In this document: piece after piece, positions 51,883-61,164 of the stretch | How positions within the stretch are numbered: position 1 is the stretch's first letter | Layout of the letters: each line of letters opens with the position of its first letter | NCBI GenBank assembly: GCA_003674045.1 | Contig: PENC01000029.1 | Coordinates: 43,764 to 107,763 of the forward strand | DNA: 64,000 bases | Direction of reading: 5' to 3' | Origin: Streptomyces griseocarneus | GTDB lineage: Bacteria; Actinomycetota; Actinomycetes; Streptomycetales; Streptomycetaceae | The notes under the pieces: generated by a model | What the model was told of the DNA's origin: nothing | The model's input: the letters and a program-made list of their open reading frames with translations, nothing else | The model's database searches: none | Translations under genes and position numbers: made by a program

Positions 51883-52184
51883 GGGCGTTCAGTACCCAGA
51901 ACCGGCGCGGCCACTCAGGAGTACGTGGCCTGACGGGTCGGCCGGAACCGGTGACCCTTGCCGCCGGTTGCTCGTTGTACCGATCAAGGTCCCGGCCGGT
52001 ACGGCGGGCGGGGGCCTCTGCTGGGGTGTAGCGCCCTGTGCCGCAGGGACGCGACCTTGGTTGCCGCGACTGCACCCGTGCGGCCCGTACCCCGCCTGGG
52101 ACCTCAGGGGGGCGGGCCGCACGCGGGTTCACGGCTGGTGCCGGCCGCCGCCAGAGGACGACCTCGGTTCCCGCTACCCCTCAC
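51883..52184. other. Gap with no supported gene
   Basis: Frames here are short, proline/arginine-rich shadows. On the minus strand a coding end (APFLKGSGVP) lies at the repeat boundary. A related end (AAFLKGSGVP) is found at the other repeat, so both arms were once preceded by the same gene end. Confidence 0.35.
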
Positions 52185-52400
52185 CTACGAACCCACGGAC
52201 CGACAGATCAGCCCAACCGCCGACGGCCCGGCCCTGTTCGGGCGCTGGGACGGATACCGATGACCGTCCGGCCGCGCCCAGCCCTCGTGCGGCACGGCGG
52301 CCCAGGGCAGCGTCTTGCCCAGCGCTCGGAGCTCGGCGTGGGCCTGGTGCAGGGCGACCTGAGCCTCGCGCAGATCGTCAGGAAAATCGGAATCAGCCAT
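52185..52400 (-). pseudogene. Truncated hypothetical protein
   Basis: This frame has 71 residues. The first 50 (DDLREAQVALHQAHAELRAL, TLPWAAVPHEGWARPDG) look like the start of a common Streptomyces hypothetical protein of about 100 residues with a conserved LPWxxxPxxGW motif. The remainder loses coding character, so the 3' half is probably frameshifted or lost. Confidence 0.4.
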
Positions 52401-52875
52401 CGTGGCTCGATCGCACCTCTGTTCGATTTATGTGTGCGAGCTCAGCCAGCCCGTTTCCGCGGAGCGGCCTTCTTCCCTGCACCGTCCGCCTTCGCCGACG
52501 TCCCCGAGCGCCCCGCCGCCTTCTCGCGCGCGGGAGTCTGCCCAGCACGACGCGCTTGTACGGGACCCCAGCAGACCGGTCCCGGCCAACCAACAATCCG
52601 GGCGGGCTCATCCTGGAGACCGAGGAGCTGAAGGACTTCGCCGGCTGACGCATGGTTCCGCCCCGGACTGCCGGTTGGGCGGCGTCAACCGGCTGGCCAA
52701 GGCTCCGCTTCGGGATGAGGCCACGACTGTCGTCCGATCTCTCGCTGATCGGAGTGATCGGATTAACCGGTAGGGATGAAGATCTCGCCGCATCGGGCCT
52801 CCCGGGGCGCCGCGACCGGCAGGGTGGGGCCCCCGATGCCGCCCGGCATGTGGATTACACCCCGAAGGACGTCGC
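52401..52875. other. Gap with remnants of coding ends
   Basis: On the minus strand a frame ending near 52442 reads GKKAAPRKRAG, an Ala/Lys tail like those of nucleoid proteins, but nothing upstream is intact. A plus-strand frame ends NNPGGLILETEELKDFAG at 52648 and is also headless. No complete gene is seen. Confidence 0.3.
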
Positions 52876-53358
52876 ATGAAGCCCCGCCATCTTGCCCTCA
52901 GCCTCGCACTCGGCGCTGCATCCCTCGTTCCCCTGCTGTCCCTCCCGGCTTCCGCCGTGGCCGTGCCCGCCGCCACGCACCAAGCGGGCGCTGTGGCACG
53001 GCACATGGCAGGTCACGGTCACTCCCGGCTCGTCCCCACCGTGCTGCACGCCCACCAGGCCACCATCAACCTGACCAACGGCGGCAACATCGAGAACCTG
53101 TGGGCGCACCTGGAGGACACCGGCGGCAGTCCAGTCGAAGGTGAGCAGATCTACTTCGTCGACAACGGCGGCCGTCTCCTCGGGATCGCCCGCACGAACA
53201 GCGATGGCGACGCACGCCTCAACGGCGCCTCCCTGAACGCGGGGCCCAATCTGTTGCAGGAAGTGACCGGAGGCTACAACGCCGAGTTCCGTGGCGGTGA
53301 CGGATTCGCGCGCAGCACGGACCATGCCGCCATCACCGTGGGCACCGACTGCGGCTGA
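52876..53358 (+). CDS. Small secreted protein, Ig/transthyretin-like
   Basis: This protein has 160 residues. A signal peptide covers about 1-32 (MKPRHLALSLALGAASLVPL, then LPASAVA). The mature part is rich in beta and Gly/Asn: HQATINLTNGGNIENLWAHL, EGEQIYFVDNGGRLLGIA and RTNSDGDARLNGASL. It resembles a bacterial Ig-like domain that would stand on the cell surface or in the medium. One Cys lies at the end. ATG 52876 follows GAAGGA. Function unknown. Confidence 0.7.
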   Translation: MKPRHLALSLALGAASLVPLLSLPASAVAVPAATHQAGAVARHMAGHGHSRLVPTVLHAHQATINLTNGGNIENLWAHLEDTGGSPVEGEQIYFVDNGGRLLGIARTNSDGDARLNGASLNAGPNLLQEVTGGYNAEFRGGDGFARSTDHAAITVGTDCG

Positions 53359-53381
53359 AACTGGGCGCCGCGTTGCCGCGT

Positions 53382-53751
53382 CCCTCAGCCCATCAGCGGC
53401 AGCCACGCCCCCAGACCGTTCCCCTTCCCGCTCGCCCGACACCGCCGCCACGTCGACGGCCGCGGGCCAGGTGAGCCGGCCGGTGGCGGGGCGGATCCAG
53501 GTCAGCGGGTCCGTCTCGACCACGGCCGACGGCGTACCCGGTACGGCCCGCACCACAGCATACGGCGGCACCCGCAGCTCCACCGCGCCGCCCGGCGCGC
53601 GGTCGGCGAGCGCGTCCGCGAGGAGGCGGGCGGTCGAGGCCAAGGCGAAGCGGTCGTGCGAGAAGTCGATGCCGAGGTCGTCGGCATGGACGACGGTCTC
53701 GACGAGGCGGGCGACCAGGAAGTCCGTCAGCAGCATCGGCCCGAAGGGCAT
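53382..53751 (-). pseudogene. Fragment of a mycothiol-dependent maleylpyruvate isomerase family protein
   Basis: The readable part has DFLVARLVETVVHADDLGID, FALASTARLLADALADRAPG and VVETDPLTWIRPATGRLTW, matching the C-terminal half of this DinB-fold family. The N-terminal half is missing. Near 53430 a frameshift separates it from its natural end (GLGAWLPLMG), which is found in another frame. It is dead on both ends. Confidence 0.6.
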
Positions 53752-54122
53752 CGCGGGCGCTCACCGCTCTGCGCCTACCGCTGCACTGCCAGGGCACGGC
53801 GGCAGTGCTCCGGAAAGGGGCGACCACCCAGCCGGGCGGAGGCGCTGGCCTGGCTGCTGTTCCTGTGCTTCCAGGGCACGCCGATGACCTGCCGGACTGG
53901 AACGGCACCGTGGTCGACACATCGGATGGGTGTGACAACGGCCTTGCTCCCGGAGCCGGCGCCATGACTGCTGCTGCCGTGCTTCGACGAGGGGGCGCGG
54001 GGTTCTGTTCCTGCCGGGACGCACACGCCCGCTGCCATGTTGTGCCGCAGCGGCTTGTTCTGGAAAACCAGGACAAGCCGGTTTACCCGGTGCTACCGCT
54101 CCCGGCCGTGTCGGGGCGCGAA
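53752..54122. other. Gap with no supported gene
   Basis: Only shadows of low-complexity frames are present. I see no repeat or RNA gene in it. Confidence 0.35.
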
Positions 54123-54156
54123 GAAGGCGCTGCGCCATGGGCGGTGCAGCGCCTTC
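54123..54156 (-). terminator. Hairpin terminator
   Basis: A perfect 11-bp stem (GAAGGCGCTGC at 54123-54133 with 54146-54156) has a 12-base loop. It lies 10 bases beyond the stop of the minus-strand frame at 54167 and is followed on that strand by TTCTT. Confidence 0.65.
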
Positions 54157-54166
54157 TCGGGTGTTC

Positions 54167-54373
54167 TCAGCGGACGGACTTCAGCTTCGGGCGAGTGATC
54201 GGGGTGACCCTGCTACGGGCTTCGGCCTTGCGCGCCTTCTCTTCCTGGTGCAGCTGGAGGCGGCGTTCGTACTCGTCCTCAAAGTCGCCCTCGTCCAGGC
54301 GCATGTTCCTGGCCGCATGGTGTGAGTGTGTGGGGTGGTGGTAGCGGGTTGGGTGGTACTGGCTTGGTGACAT
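54167..54373 (-). CDS. Short basic helical protein or C-terminal remnant
   Basis: This frame has up to 68 residues. The last 46 (RLDEGDFEDEYERRLQLHQE then EKARKAEARSRVTPITRPKL) form a highly charged helix and code well. The first 22, with a His-rich run, do not. The good terminator directly downstream indicates it was a real gene end. I recognise no family; the start is uncertain. Confidence 0.45.
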   Translation of the reverse strand: MSPSQYHPTRYHHPTHSHHAARNMRLDEGDFEDEYERRLQLHQEEKARKAEARSRVTPITRPKLKSVR

Positions 54374-54544
54374 GGGAATGGCCTGGTGGGCAGGGCATGG
54401 AGTCTCTGGCTCCAGCGGATCTTGGCTGTCATGAGGTGATTAATGTGCTGTCGTGCCGCCGGAGCTGGGCTTAGCGCATCGAGCTTTCTGCTGTCGTGAG
54501 AATGAACATTCCTGTGCTCTTGATCAGGGTGGGGGAGTGGGCTG

Positions 54545-55126
54545 GTGGGTAGGGCTGCTGGTCTGTCGTTCTCACGGTCGCCGGTGTTGTCGTTTTCGGC
54601 GGCGGAACGACGGGCTGGTGCTCCCCGGGTGCAGGACCGGGTCTTGATGCGGTCTGTTGTGGTGCGGTGTCTCCTCGCGCTGGATGGGGCGGGGACGCTG
54701 CACACCGTGTATGTCCGGATCGCTGCTGAGACAGCGGGGGTCGATGTGCGGACGGTGTGGTGATGGCTCGCAGAGGCCCGTGAGTCGGGCCGGGTCGGGC
54801 CTGCCGCACGGCGTGGGGCGTTCACGCTGACGGACGTGTTGTGGGCCCGGCTGGGAGAGCTGGGCGGGAAGGTGAAGGGCTTGCACCGCTGGATGGCCGA
54901 GCACACCGATGAGGTGCTTCCTGTCCTGGACCGCGACCAACTGCCGTCGTTGTCGACGCTGCACCACGCGGTGAACCGGGAATGGCGTGCGGGGCGTGTC
55001 CTTGGCCTTGCTCGTCCTGGCTACGCCCGCGTCGATCCTGCTGGATACGACCGTGCGCTGGCCGAGCTGGCATTGCCGGGCACCGTCGACGAGGCCGGCC
55101 AGGCGGTCGCGGACCCCGGCCCTTGA
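54545..55126 (+). pseudogene. N-terminal part of a Mu/TniA-like transposase with an internal TGA
   Basis: The frame reads IAAETAGVDVRTVW, then a TGA near 54761, then WLAEARESGRVGPAARRGAF and GKVKGLHRWMAEHTDEVLPV. The helix-turn-helix block RTVWRWLA of the related frame at 56.1 kb shows that a CGA Arg codon has become TGA. Only about 190 residues survive; the DDE catalytic core is missing. The gap from 54374 to 54544 holds nothing else. Confidence 0.55.
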
Positions 55127-55181
55127 AGACGGCGCCGGCAACACCGGAACGGTCGGCACGTCGCCGTTCACCGATGGCGGC

Positions 55182-55913
55182 GTGCGCCTGTACGTGTCGG
55201 GCGCGCATGTCGTCTCCACGCGGCAGCTCGGCACGGTCACCGAAGCGATTGCCCACACCATCGCCGCCCGCGGGATCGTATGCGTGTACGGGGACACCGG
55301 GCACGGCAAGACGGTCGCGGCGCATCAGGCTCTGCGTCTGCTGCCGCGCCGGGTTCCGGTGCACCGCGCGGTGGTGGCGGTGAAGCCCGCGTTGCCGCAG
55401 CTACGGGCCGCGCTGCTCACCTCGTTCGGCTTACCCGCCGCATCATTGACGAATCGTACAGACGCGGCTGACCGTGCGCTGCTGCAGTCGTTCCAGACTC
55501 TGGGTGTGCTGGTCATCGACGATGTGCAGCGTATCGCCGCGCCCGAGCTGGACTACCTGCGCCTGCTGTTCGATGCGCCGACGACCCGGATGTCTCTCGT
55601 GCTGTGCGGCGCGGGTGCCGAGCGCACTCTTGCGCGGGCTCCCGCGTTGGCTTCCAGAGTGTTGACCTGGCATCAGGTGAACCGTCTGGATGCAGACCAG
55701 ATCCCTGGCGTCCTGCGCCTGTTCCACCCGTTGTGGGATGCCGCGGTGGACGCTGATCTGCTGCATGCGGATGCCAAGCGCGCGAAGGGGAATTTCCGTA
55801 CCTGGGCGAAGATCACCTCCCACGCCTACGCGACCCTGGCCCGCACTCCCGGGACCGCGGTGGACCAGGCCCTGCTGTCCGGGGTCTGTTCCCGCCTCGG
55901 CCCCACCCCCTGA
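55182..55913 (+). CDS. TniB/TnsC-like transposition AAA+ ATPase
   Basis: This protein is about 243 residues from GTG 55182; the frame is open farther upstream, over the transposase remnant. TRQLGTVTEAIAHTIAARGI leads into Walker A CVYGDTGHGKTVAAHQ. Walker B is LGVLVIDDVQRIA, and sensor residues follow in MSLVLCGAGAERTL. ATPases of this group choose targets and activate the DDE transposase in Tn7/Tn5053/Mu-like elements. The gene looks intact, though both neighbouring transposase genes are broken. Confidence 0.7.
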   Translation: MRLYVSGAHVVSTRQLGTVTEAIAHTIAARGIVCVYGDTGHGKTVAAHQALRLLPRRVPVHRAVVAVKPALPQLRAALLTSFGLPAASLTNRTDAADRALLQSFQTLGVLVIDDVQRIAAPELDYLRLLFDAPTTRMSLVLCGAGAERTLARAPALASRVLTWHQVNRLDADQIPGVLRLFHPLWDAAVDADLLHADAKRAKGNFRTWAKITSHAYATLARTPGTAVDQALLSGVCSRLGPTP

Positions 55914-55944
55914 CCGACCCCACCTCACGGGCCGAAGGACTTTC

Positions 55945-56490
55945 ATGACCGCGACCAGCCCTGACGACGACGCACCGACGTTGTCACCGCCGCTGTCCGA
56001 GCCCGTGCTGGATCCCGCGTCGTTGACCGCGCTGCGGGCCCCGGCCGTACGCCAACTGCTCGCGTTGCGCGCCCAGCACCGGCTCACCCGCACCCACGTC
56101 CACACCACCGCCCGGTGCCTGGACGTCTCGGAGCGCACCGTGTGGCGTTGGCTCGCCGGCGCCACCACGGCCCCCGCATCGGCCGCCCGCCCGGGAGCAC
56201 GCCGAGCCGACCGGTTTGAGATCACCGACGAGATCCGGGTGCTGCTGGCGTACTGGCACGGCAACGTCTCCGCAGTCCACCGCGGACTCCTCGCCCGTGC
56301 CCGAACCGCCGACGGCACCGAGCCGACGGAGGAGAGCAACACTTCGGGCACCGCCCCCGAGTCACGGCCCGCCACACCCGTTCCGGGCGGCGCTCCGCCC
56401 ACGGCCGTGCCGCTGCTGGACCCCGTTCCCTCGCTGCCGACGTTCCTGCGAGCCCTACGCCGGGACCTCACGCCGGGGGAGCGGTGCTGG
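55945..56490 (+). pseudogene. Truncated TniA/Mu-like transposase
   Basis: ATG 55945 follows GAAGGA. Residues about 40-120 hold a helix-turn-helix (HTTARCLDVSERTVWRWLAG) and a second DNA-binding region (FEITDEIRVLLAYWHGNVSA). PSLPTFLRALRRDLTPGER marks the point where homology stops, near 56485. Beyond that the frame is the antisense of the toxin gene. The catalytic core is lost, evidently through replacement by the toxin module. Confidence 0.6.
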
Positions 56491-57483
56491 CCCGCCCTTG
56501 CGCGGTGCTGCTCCAGGCCCTTGTGCGGCCGGGCCACCGCGACGTGCGGTCGTGCTGCGAGACTGCGCGGCTGCCGTACGCCGGGCCCCTTCGAGCCTCT
56601 GCGCGTCGGTGGGCATCATCAGCGGCTTCGCTTCCTGCTCGATCCGGGCCAGCCGAGGCGGCCACTCCGGCCCCATCCCCCGGCTGGCCTCCCGCAGACG
56701 GAGCTGGGTGGCGGTGAAACCGCTGCTCTCGGCGATGGTCCAGGGCCGGGACCGCTCCGTCTCCACTTCCTGGCGTGTGGCCGGCGGGGTGGCCCACTGG
56801 CCGTTCTCGTCCAGGGAGTTGCTGTAGCGGGGCTTGCTCTCCCCACGGCGGTAGACGCTCACCAGGTCGGCCAGCGCCCCCCGGTCGACGCGGTCGGCCA
56901 GCTGCAGGATGCCCTCGTAGGACTCGTCCGCGTTGGCCTGTACGGTCAGACGGCCCTGCCCCCGGTCGGCCAGCTGCTCGAAGTACCGGTTGACGATGCC
57001 CTGGTTGCTCATCGCCTGCGGCACGCCCATGAACAGCGCCTCGACACGCGCACCGGCCTGCCGGTACGCCGTCATCTTGGCCTCCACCGCCTCCGCGTTC
57101 TGCGACGTCTCCTGGATGATCGCGTGGAGCCTGTGATCACGGACGTACTGCTCGGCCTGAGCCATCCACGCCCGGCCATCGGCCCGGGTATAGGCGGCCA
57201 TGAGCGTGTCGTCCTGCGCCATCAACTCGGCGTAGGCGGGGTGGTAGGGCTTGTAGAGGTCACTGTCGACATCCACGAACCCGCCGTGCCGGTTGAGCAC
57301 ACCGGCCACCATCTCCGTGACCTTGCTCTTCCCCGCACCGGGCTGCCCGATCAGGAACACCACGGTCGGCGTCTCCTGCGAAGTCCGGCCCGCTAACTGG
57401 TCGGGCACAATGCGCTCGGCGAAAAGCCTCCGGTTCTCCTCCTCGGGGAGCCGGTAGCGCTCCACCCCCTCCGAGCCGATCAC
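56455..57483 (-). CDS. Zeta-family toxin (P-loop kinase)
   Basis: This protein has 342 residues from GTG 57483. Walker A is FLIGQPGAGKSKVTEM; FVDVDSDLYKPYHPAYAEL carries the Asp that acts as base in Zeta kinases, and the DGRAWMAQAEQYV and IIQETSQNA segments follow. Zeta toxins phosphorylate UDP-sugar precursors of the cell wall. The last 35 residues are Pro/Arg/Ala-rich and overlap the broken transposase, so the natural C-terminus may have been altered by the junction. It is coupled to the small upstream gene (GTGA). Confidence 0.88.
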   Translation of the reverse strand: MIGSEGVERYRLPEEENRRLFAERIVPDQLAGRTSQETPTVVFLIGQPGAGKSKVTEMVAGVLNRHGGFVDVDSDLYKPYHPAYAELMAQDDTLMAAYTRADGRAWMAQAEQYVRDHRLHAIIQETSQNAEAVEAKMTAYRQAGARVEALFMGVPQAMSNQGIVNRYFEQLADRGQGRLTVQANADESYEGILQLADRVDRGALADLVSVYRRGESKPRYSNSLDENGQWATPPATRQEVETERSRPWTIAESSGFTATQLRLREASRGMGPEWPPRLARIEQEAKPLMMPTDAQRLEGARRTAAAQSRSTTARRGGPAAQGPGAAPRKGGPAPLPRREVPA

Positions 57484-57788
57484 GCGATCCTCGCCACGAC
57501 CTCGCGCGCCAAAGCCGCGTAGCGCCGGCGCGCCTCGGCGATCTGGGCACGGTCGGCGGACCGCAGCTCCCCACGCTCACGGGCCAGACGGCTCTGCTCC
57601 TCCCGGGCAGCCACGAGCACGGCAGCATTCGGAACCGACTTCGCCTCCTCAGCCGCGATGAGCGCACTGTAAGCCCCGACCGCTCCGTTGACGGCCTCGA
57701 TCGCCGCCTCGTACGCGGCCGTCTCCTCATTGGACCAGTTGTGGGGTTCCAGCTGGTCAGTCACAGAAATCCCGTTTCTTGCGGACAC
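57480..57788 (-). CDS. Small coiled-coil partner of the Zeta toxin, probable antitoxin
   Basis: This protein has 102 residues. GTG 57788 is preceded by GGAGGGG. The product is acidic and helical (NWSNEETAAYEAAIEAVNGA, AREEQSRLARERGELR). It precedes and overlaps the toxin, as antitoxins do. It is not recognisably Epsilon-like. An antitoxin role is inferred from size, order and coupling. Confidence 0.7.
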   Translation of the reverse strand: MSARNGISVTDQLEPHNWSNEETAAYEAAIEAVNGAVGAYSALIAAEEAKSVPNAAVLVAAREEQSRLARERGELRSADRAQIAEARRRYAALAREVVARIA

Positions 57789-57821
57789 GTTGTCCCCTCC
57801 TGTCATGACTGAGTTGATCAT

Positions 57822-58057
57822 CCCCGGCCAGGCGTTACTGAACGCCTGGCCGGTTCAGCTTCTGGTGGTTTCAGGTTTCCCGTCGCGGTACAGCGGCACG
57901 GCCGACTGGGTGTCGGTCGACGGCGGCCGCCGGGGTGGTGCCGGGTAAGGCGGGCATACCGGGGCCCGGAGCGTCACAGCCGTCCCTGATCGTCCGGACC
58001 GCCGTCAATGTCCATGAGGAGCAGGATCAGGCGGGTGGTCACGGATCGTGAGTCCTC
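57822..58057. other. Intergenic region
   Basis: This holds the upstream region of the toxin operon. I see no clear promoter boxes or hairpin. Confidence 0.3.
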
Positions 58058-58390
58058 TCAGACATGATCAAGGGGTTCAGCTGCGTAGGTGCCGTTCTCC
58101 AGTTGCACGTTGGTGAGTTCGTAGAGGCGCTGGCGGCCGCCGACCCAGGGCGTGATCTTGGTGCCGGTCGGCAGGGTGGTCTCGTACCGGACGGGCGAGC
58201 CGTCGGCGTTCTCGGTACGCAGAAGCGTGAAGTGGCGTACGCGGGGCGGCTCGGCCGGGACGGCCCGGCGGCGGGACAGCCACATGGCGGCGGCGGCCGC
58301 GATCAGCACCCCGGCGACCAGTCCCTGTCCCAGGGCCGTGCCGAGCAGGTCCAGGCTCTTGTCGAGGGCGAGGGAGAAGAGGGTGGGCAT
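58058..58390 (-). CDS. Small membrane protein
   Basis: This protein has 110 residues. One helix (GLVAGVLIAAAAAMWLSRRR) lies near 25-42, with a basic stop-transfer. The following 65 residues are soluble, beta-rich and contain VRYETTLPTGTKITPWVGG. I recognise no family. It follows the 195-residue gene on the same strand, 106 bases below, and probably forms an operon with it. Confidence 0.6.
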   Translation of the reverse strand: MPTLFSLALDKSLDLLGTALGQGLVAGVLIAAAAAMWLSRRRAVPAEPPRVRHFTLLRTENADGSPVRYETTLPTGTKITPWVGGRQRLYELTNVQLENGTYAAEPLDHV

Positions 58391-58496
58391 GACGGTGTCA
58401 CTCCTGCGAGACGGGCGAGCACGGTCCGCCGGGCTGACGGGCCGTACCGACTCTCGGGGAGCGGGGGGTTAGCCGCGCAACCCCTCCTGACCTGCC

Positions 58497-59084
58497 TCAT
58501 CTCTCCTGCCCGGGCGCGCTGTCGGCACCTGGGGCCGACGTATCGTTGTCCAGCGCCAGCACCCTCGGCGCGTAGTCGGTGGCCGCCCAGCCGGTCGGTA
58601 TGTCGAGGGCGGACGGTGCGTCCTCGACGGCCCAGGGGTGCGGCGACCGGCGGGCGCCGCCGGACAGGTTCGTCAGGGCCTCACGGAAGATGGGGACGTT
58701 CTCGCTGGCCAGCTCGTAGGCGATGGCCTTCTGCCAGGAGGGGTTGTCCGGATCCCACACGGCCGTGATGGGTGCGCTGGTGCCGTCGGGCCACCAGCCC
58801 TCGCGCACGCCGCGCGGCACCGCGCGGGACAGCGCGACCGCCGGGCCGTTCAGCTTGCCCAGCGCCTGGCGCAGCGTCTCGGCGTCGAGGTAGCCGTCGC
58901 CGTCGACCACGACCATCTCGGCGAACTTCCGGGCGCCGGCGGGCAGCGAGCGCAGGTAGCGCTCGGCGCGCTCGACGGTCCACTCAGTGTCGGCGGTGAC
59001 GGCGAGTTCGTGGCGGTGCTCGGCGAGCAGGGCGAGCAGTTTTCGCTCGAACTCCTCGCTCGCGCCTTCAATGGTGATTCTCAT
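58497..59084 (-). CDS. Hypothetical protein, 195 residues
   Basis: It begins MRITIEGASEEFERKLLALL and contains TVERAERYLRSLPAGARKFA, PAVALSRAVPRGVREGWWPD and ITAVWDPDNPSWQKAIAYEL. Codon use is normal and the protein looks well folded, acidic at the end. The N-terminal 80 residues form an alpha/beta unit similar to small regulatory domains seen in plasmid-borne Streptomyces proteins, but I cannot name the family. Confidence 0.6.
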   Translation of the reverse strand: MRITIEGASEEFERKLLALLAEHRHELAVTADTEWTVERAERYLRSLPAGARKFAEMVVVDGDGYLDAETLRQALGKLNGPAVALSRAVPRGVREGWWPDGTSAPITAVWDPDNPSWQKAIAYELASENVPIFREALTNLSGGARRSPHPWAVEDAPSALDIPTGWAATDYAPRVLALDNDTSAPGADSAPGQER

Positions 59085-59096
59085 TCAGGCCTTCCG

Positions 59097-59615
59097 TCAG
59101 ATCCTTGCCCGGTTCTCCGGGGTCTGCAGGGGAGTTTGCCGGACCGGACCCCGATCCGTATAGACCCCGGAGAAACTTGGTGGAATTCTGCACGGGTTCT
59201 CGCGAACCGATGGCACGTTGCGTCTCGGCTCGGATAAACCTCTCCTTATCCGACGCGACAAATTGCTCGCTGTGCCCGAGCCTTCCCCGACCTCGGCGCT
59301 GCTCGTGCTGGCTTGCCGTGGGGTGGGCAGGCCGACGGAGAGGACCTCGAGTACCGCCGCGTGGCCGGGCGGTGTGACGGGGCTCTTGCGGCCCCGCCGT
59401 TTCGGTGCTGCTTGCGCTCTTGTGCCGCGGGTGTGGCGCAGGAGCTGGGCGAGGGCGTCGGCGAGGTCGGCCTCGTGCTGGACGTGGCGCCACATCTGGT
59501 CGTTGAACGGCTGGTGGACGTGGTCGCGGTGGACCCACGGGATCTCGTGGAGTTTTCCGTCGCTCAGGCGCACCCAGACCTGCCGGGCGTCGTGCGGTTG
59601 TGGTGGACCGCCCAT
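59097..59615 (-). CDS. Hypothetical protein, doubtful 3' half
   Basis: The frame gives 172 residues from ATG 59615, which has AGGGA upstream. The first 75 (DARQVWVRLSDGKLHEIPWV, FNDQMWRHVQHEADLADALA) code well. The second half has low GC and poor coding character and contains the inverted repeat CGGATAA (59231-59237) / TTATCCG (59246-59252). The gene may end earlier through a frameshift, with the repeat acting as an operator for the next gene on the same strand. Confidence 0.45.
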   Translation of the reverse strand: MGGPPQPHDARQVWVRLSDGKLHEIPWVHRDHVHQPFNDQMWRHVQHEADLADALAQLLRHTRGTRAQAAPKRRGRKSPVTPPGHAAVLEVLSVGLPTPRQASTSSAEVGEGSGTASNLSRRIRRGLSEPRRNVPSVRENPCRIPPSFSGVYTDRGPVRQTPLQTPENRARI

Positions 59616-59980
59616 CGTCCGTCCCTGGCCAGGGACGCAGTGGTGCGTGCCGGGGGTGCGGCATCGTGGACGACACCGGCCGACCGGTCTCCCGGGCCCC
59701 GATACGCTGCGCCCCCGCGGCGTCGTTCGAGTGTGAATCGAGTGCGGGCGCTTCAACGGTGGAGTGCCTGCCGCTGACGGCGCGGCGCCCGGACGGGGGA
59801 TGACGGGGTGCAGAGCGTCGGCACGCGGCCTGCGGGTAGTGGTCGTGCTCAGGCCTCGACGCTGTCAGCCGGGTCGCTCACGCAGGACGTCTGCTCTTTG
59901 CCCAGGAGGCTGCCCATGCTGTGGACGCGGCGGGTCCGGCAGGCCGTCACTCCGCCTGGTGGGTGGGGGATGATGGAGTA

Positions 59981-60556
59981 ATGCCGGAGCGGAGTATTGA
60001 GTTCGGGAAGTACGGGGCCCGGGGATCCCGGGGCAGCGAGCTGGTCGCGCGCAGGCTGGATGAGCTCGCGGGCGGTATCGCCACTCCTGTCACCGTCAGG
60101 CGTGGTTGGATGGCGCGTCTGCACTATCTCACCCGTACCGGGCATGCGCGTGCGGCGGCGCGGGATGCTGGGCTGACGGTCACCGATCGCACCCTCAAAG
60201 CATGGGTGGAGGGCAGGAGAGCGCCGTCGAGGGCGAATCTGGAGCGTATCGACGTGGCTTACCGCGCGGTGCGGCGTCAGAACGTCGCCCGTCATCTCCT
60301 GGGGCGTCTGGACCGGGAAGGGCGTGGGACGCGGGTGGAGTTCCATCCTTTGAACCAGTCTCAGGTGGTGCGGCCGCGGCAGCGGGTGGTGGAGTACCGG
60401 TCGATGAACGTGCGCCGCTGGGACAGGGTCGTCGCCGCGTGGGTGGCCGGGGACGAGCAGGGCCTGGACGACGCGTGGACCACTGATGTGCTGCCGGACC
60501 TGGGCAGCCAGTGGGGTGCCTACGAGTACTGCACCAGCGTGGGCTTTGCCGCATAG
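59981..60556 (+). CDS. Subtelomeric hypothetical DNA-binding-like protein
   Basis: This protein has 191 residues. AARDAGLTVTDRTLKAWVEG and RAPSRANLERIDVAYRAVRR look like a helix-turn-helix. VEFHPLNQSQVVRPRQRVVE and RRWDRVVAAWVAGDEQGLDD follow. ATG 59981 is preceded by GATGGAG at a very short distance; a GTG 18 bases upstream is another option. Its place, 600 bases ahead of the terminal helicase gene and near the telomere, suggests a subtelomeric function, which is inference. Confidence 0.55.
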   Translation: MPERSIEFGKYGARGSRGSELVARRLDELAGGIATPVTVRRGWMARLHYLTRTGHARAAARDAGLTVTDRTLKAWVEGRRAPSRANLERIDVAYRAVRRQNVARHLLGRLDREGRGTRVEFHPLNQSQVVRPRQRVVEYRSMNVRRWDRVVAAWVAGDEQGLDDAWTTDVLPDLGSQWGAYEYCTSVGFAA

Positions 60557-61164
60557 GGGCTGGCGGGAGAAGGCCTTCACGGCCCGTCATGATGGGCCGG
60601 AGCACGGCAGTTGTCACAGGAGCAGGCCTGTCGTCACCAGGAATGGTGCGTGTGACGTACTCCCCTGCCGGGGAGGGGTCTGTGCTGCTCGGTCGGCCGG
60701 CGGCCAGTGACGACGATCGTGCTTCGGCACACGTGAGGAGACCGTGCGGCGGTACCGACGGGTGGAGCGGCCGGTGGGGGGAGGGGCCTCACGGGGGAGG
60801 GGGCGGCGGCCCGGTTCCGTGACGGAGAAGGAGTGTCGGCAGCACGCACCGTCTGGAGGCCAGGGGGAGAGGCCGGTTCTGTTGTTTCGCAGGCACCGCC
60901 GCGCCCTGGCGTCTGTGTTTCGAAGGCATTTTGATGATCTAGTTTTTGTTTCACTGGGCTGCAGGGGGCGAAGGGGCCCGTCGGTGCATGGTCGGATGGT
61001 CCGGTGCCGGGGCGGGCTTTCACGGGACCGTTCATGTGTCTTTCCGCCGCCGGTCGTCCGGTGCGGCGTTGCCGACCTGTAGGACCGGACGGCGCGCTCT
61101 CCGCGTGGAGCCTGGTTGCGGGAGGATGGGACGTGCCCGTTGTCGCCATGAGCCGAGGTTGTAC
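60557..61164. other. Long leader ahead of the terminal helicase gene
   Basis: No convincing gene. A relatively AT-rich stretch around 60916-60955 (AAGGCATTTTGATGATC then TAGTTTTTG) stands out in this GC-rich DNA and is the best place for a promoter. Confidence 0.4.
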
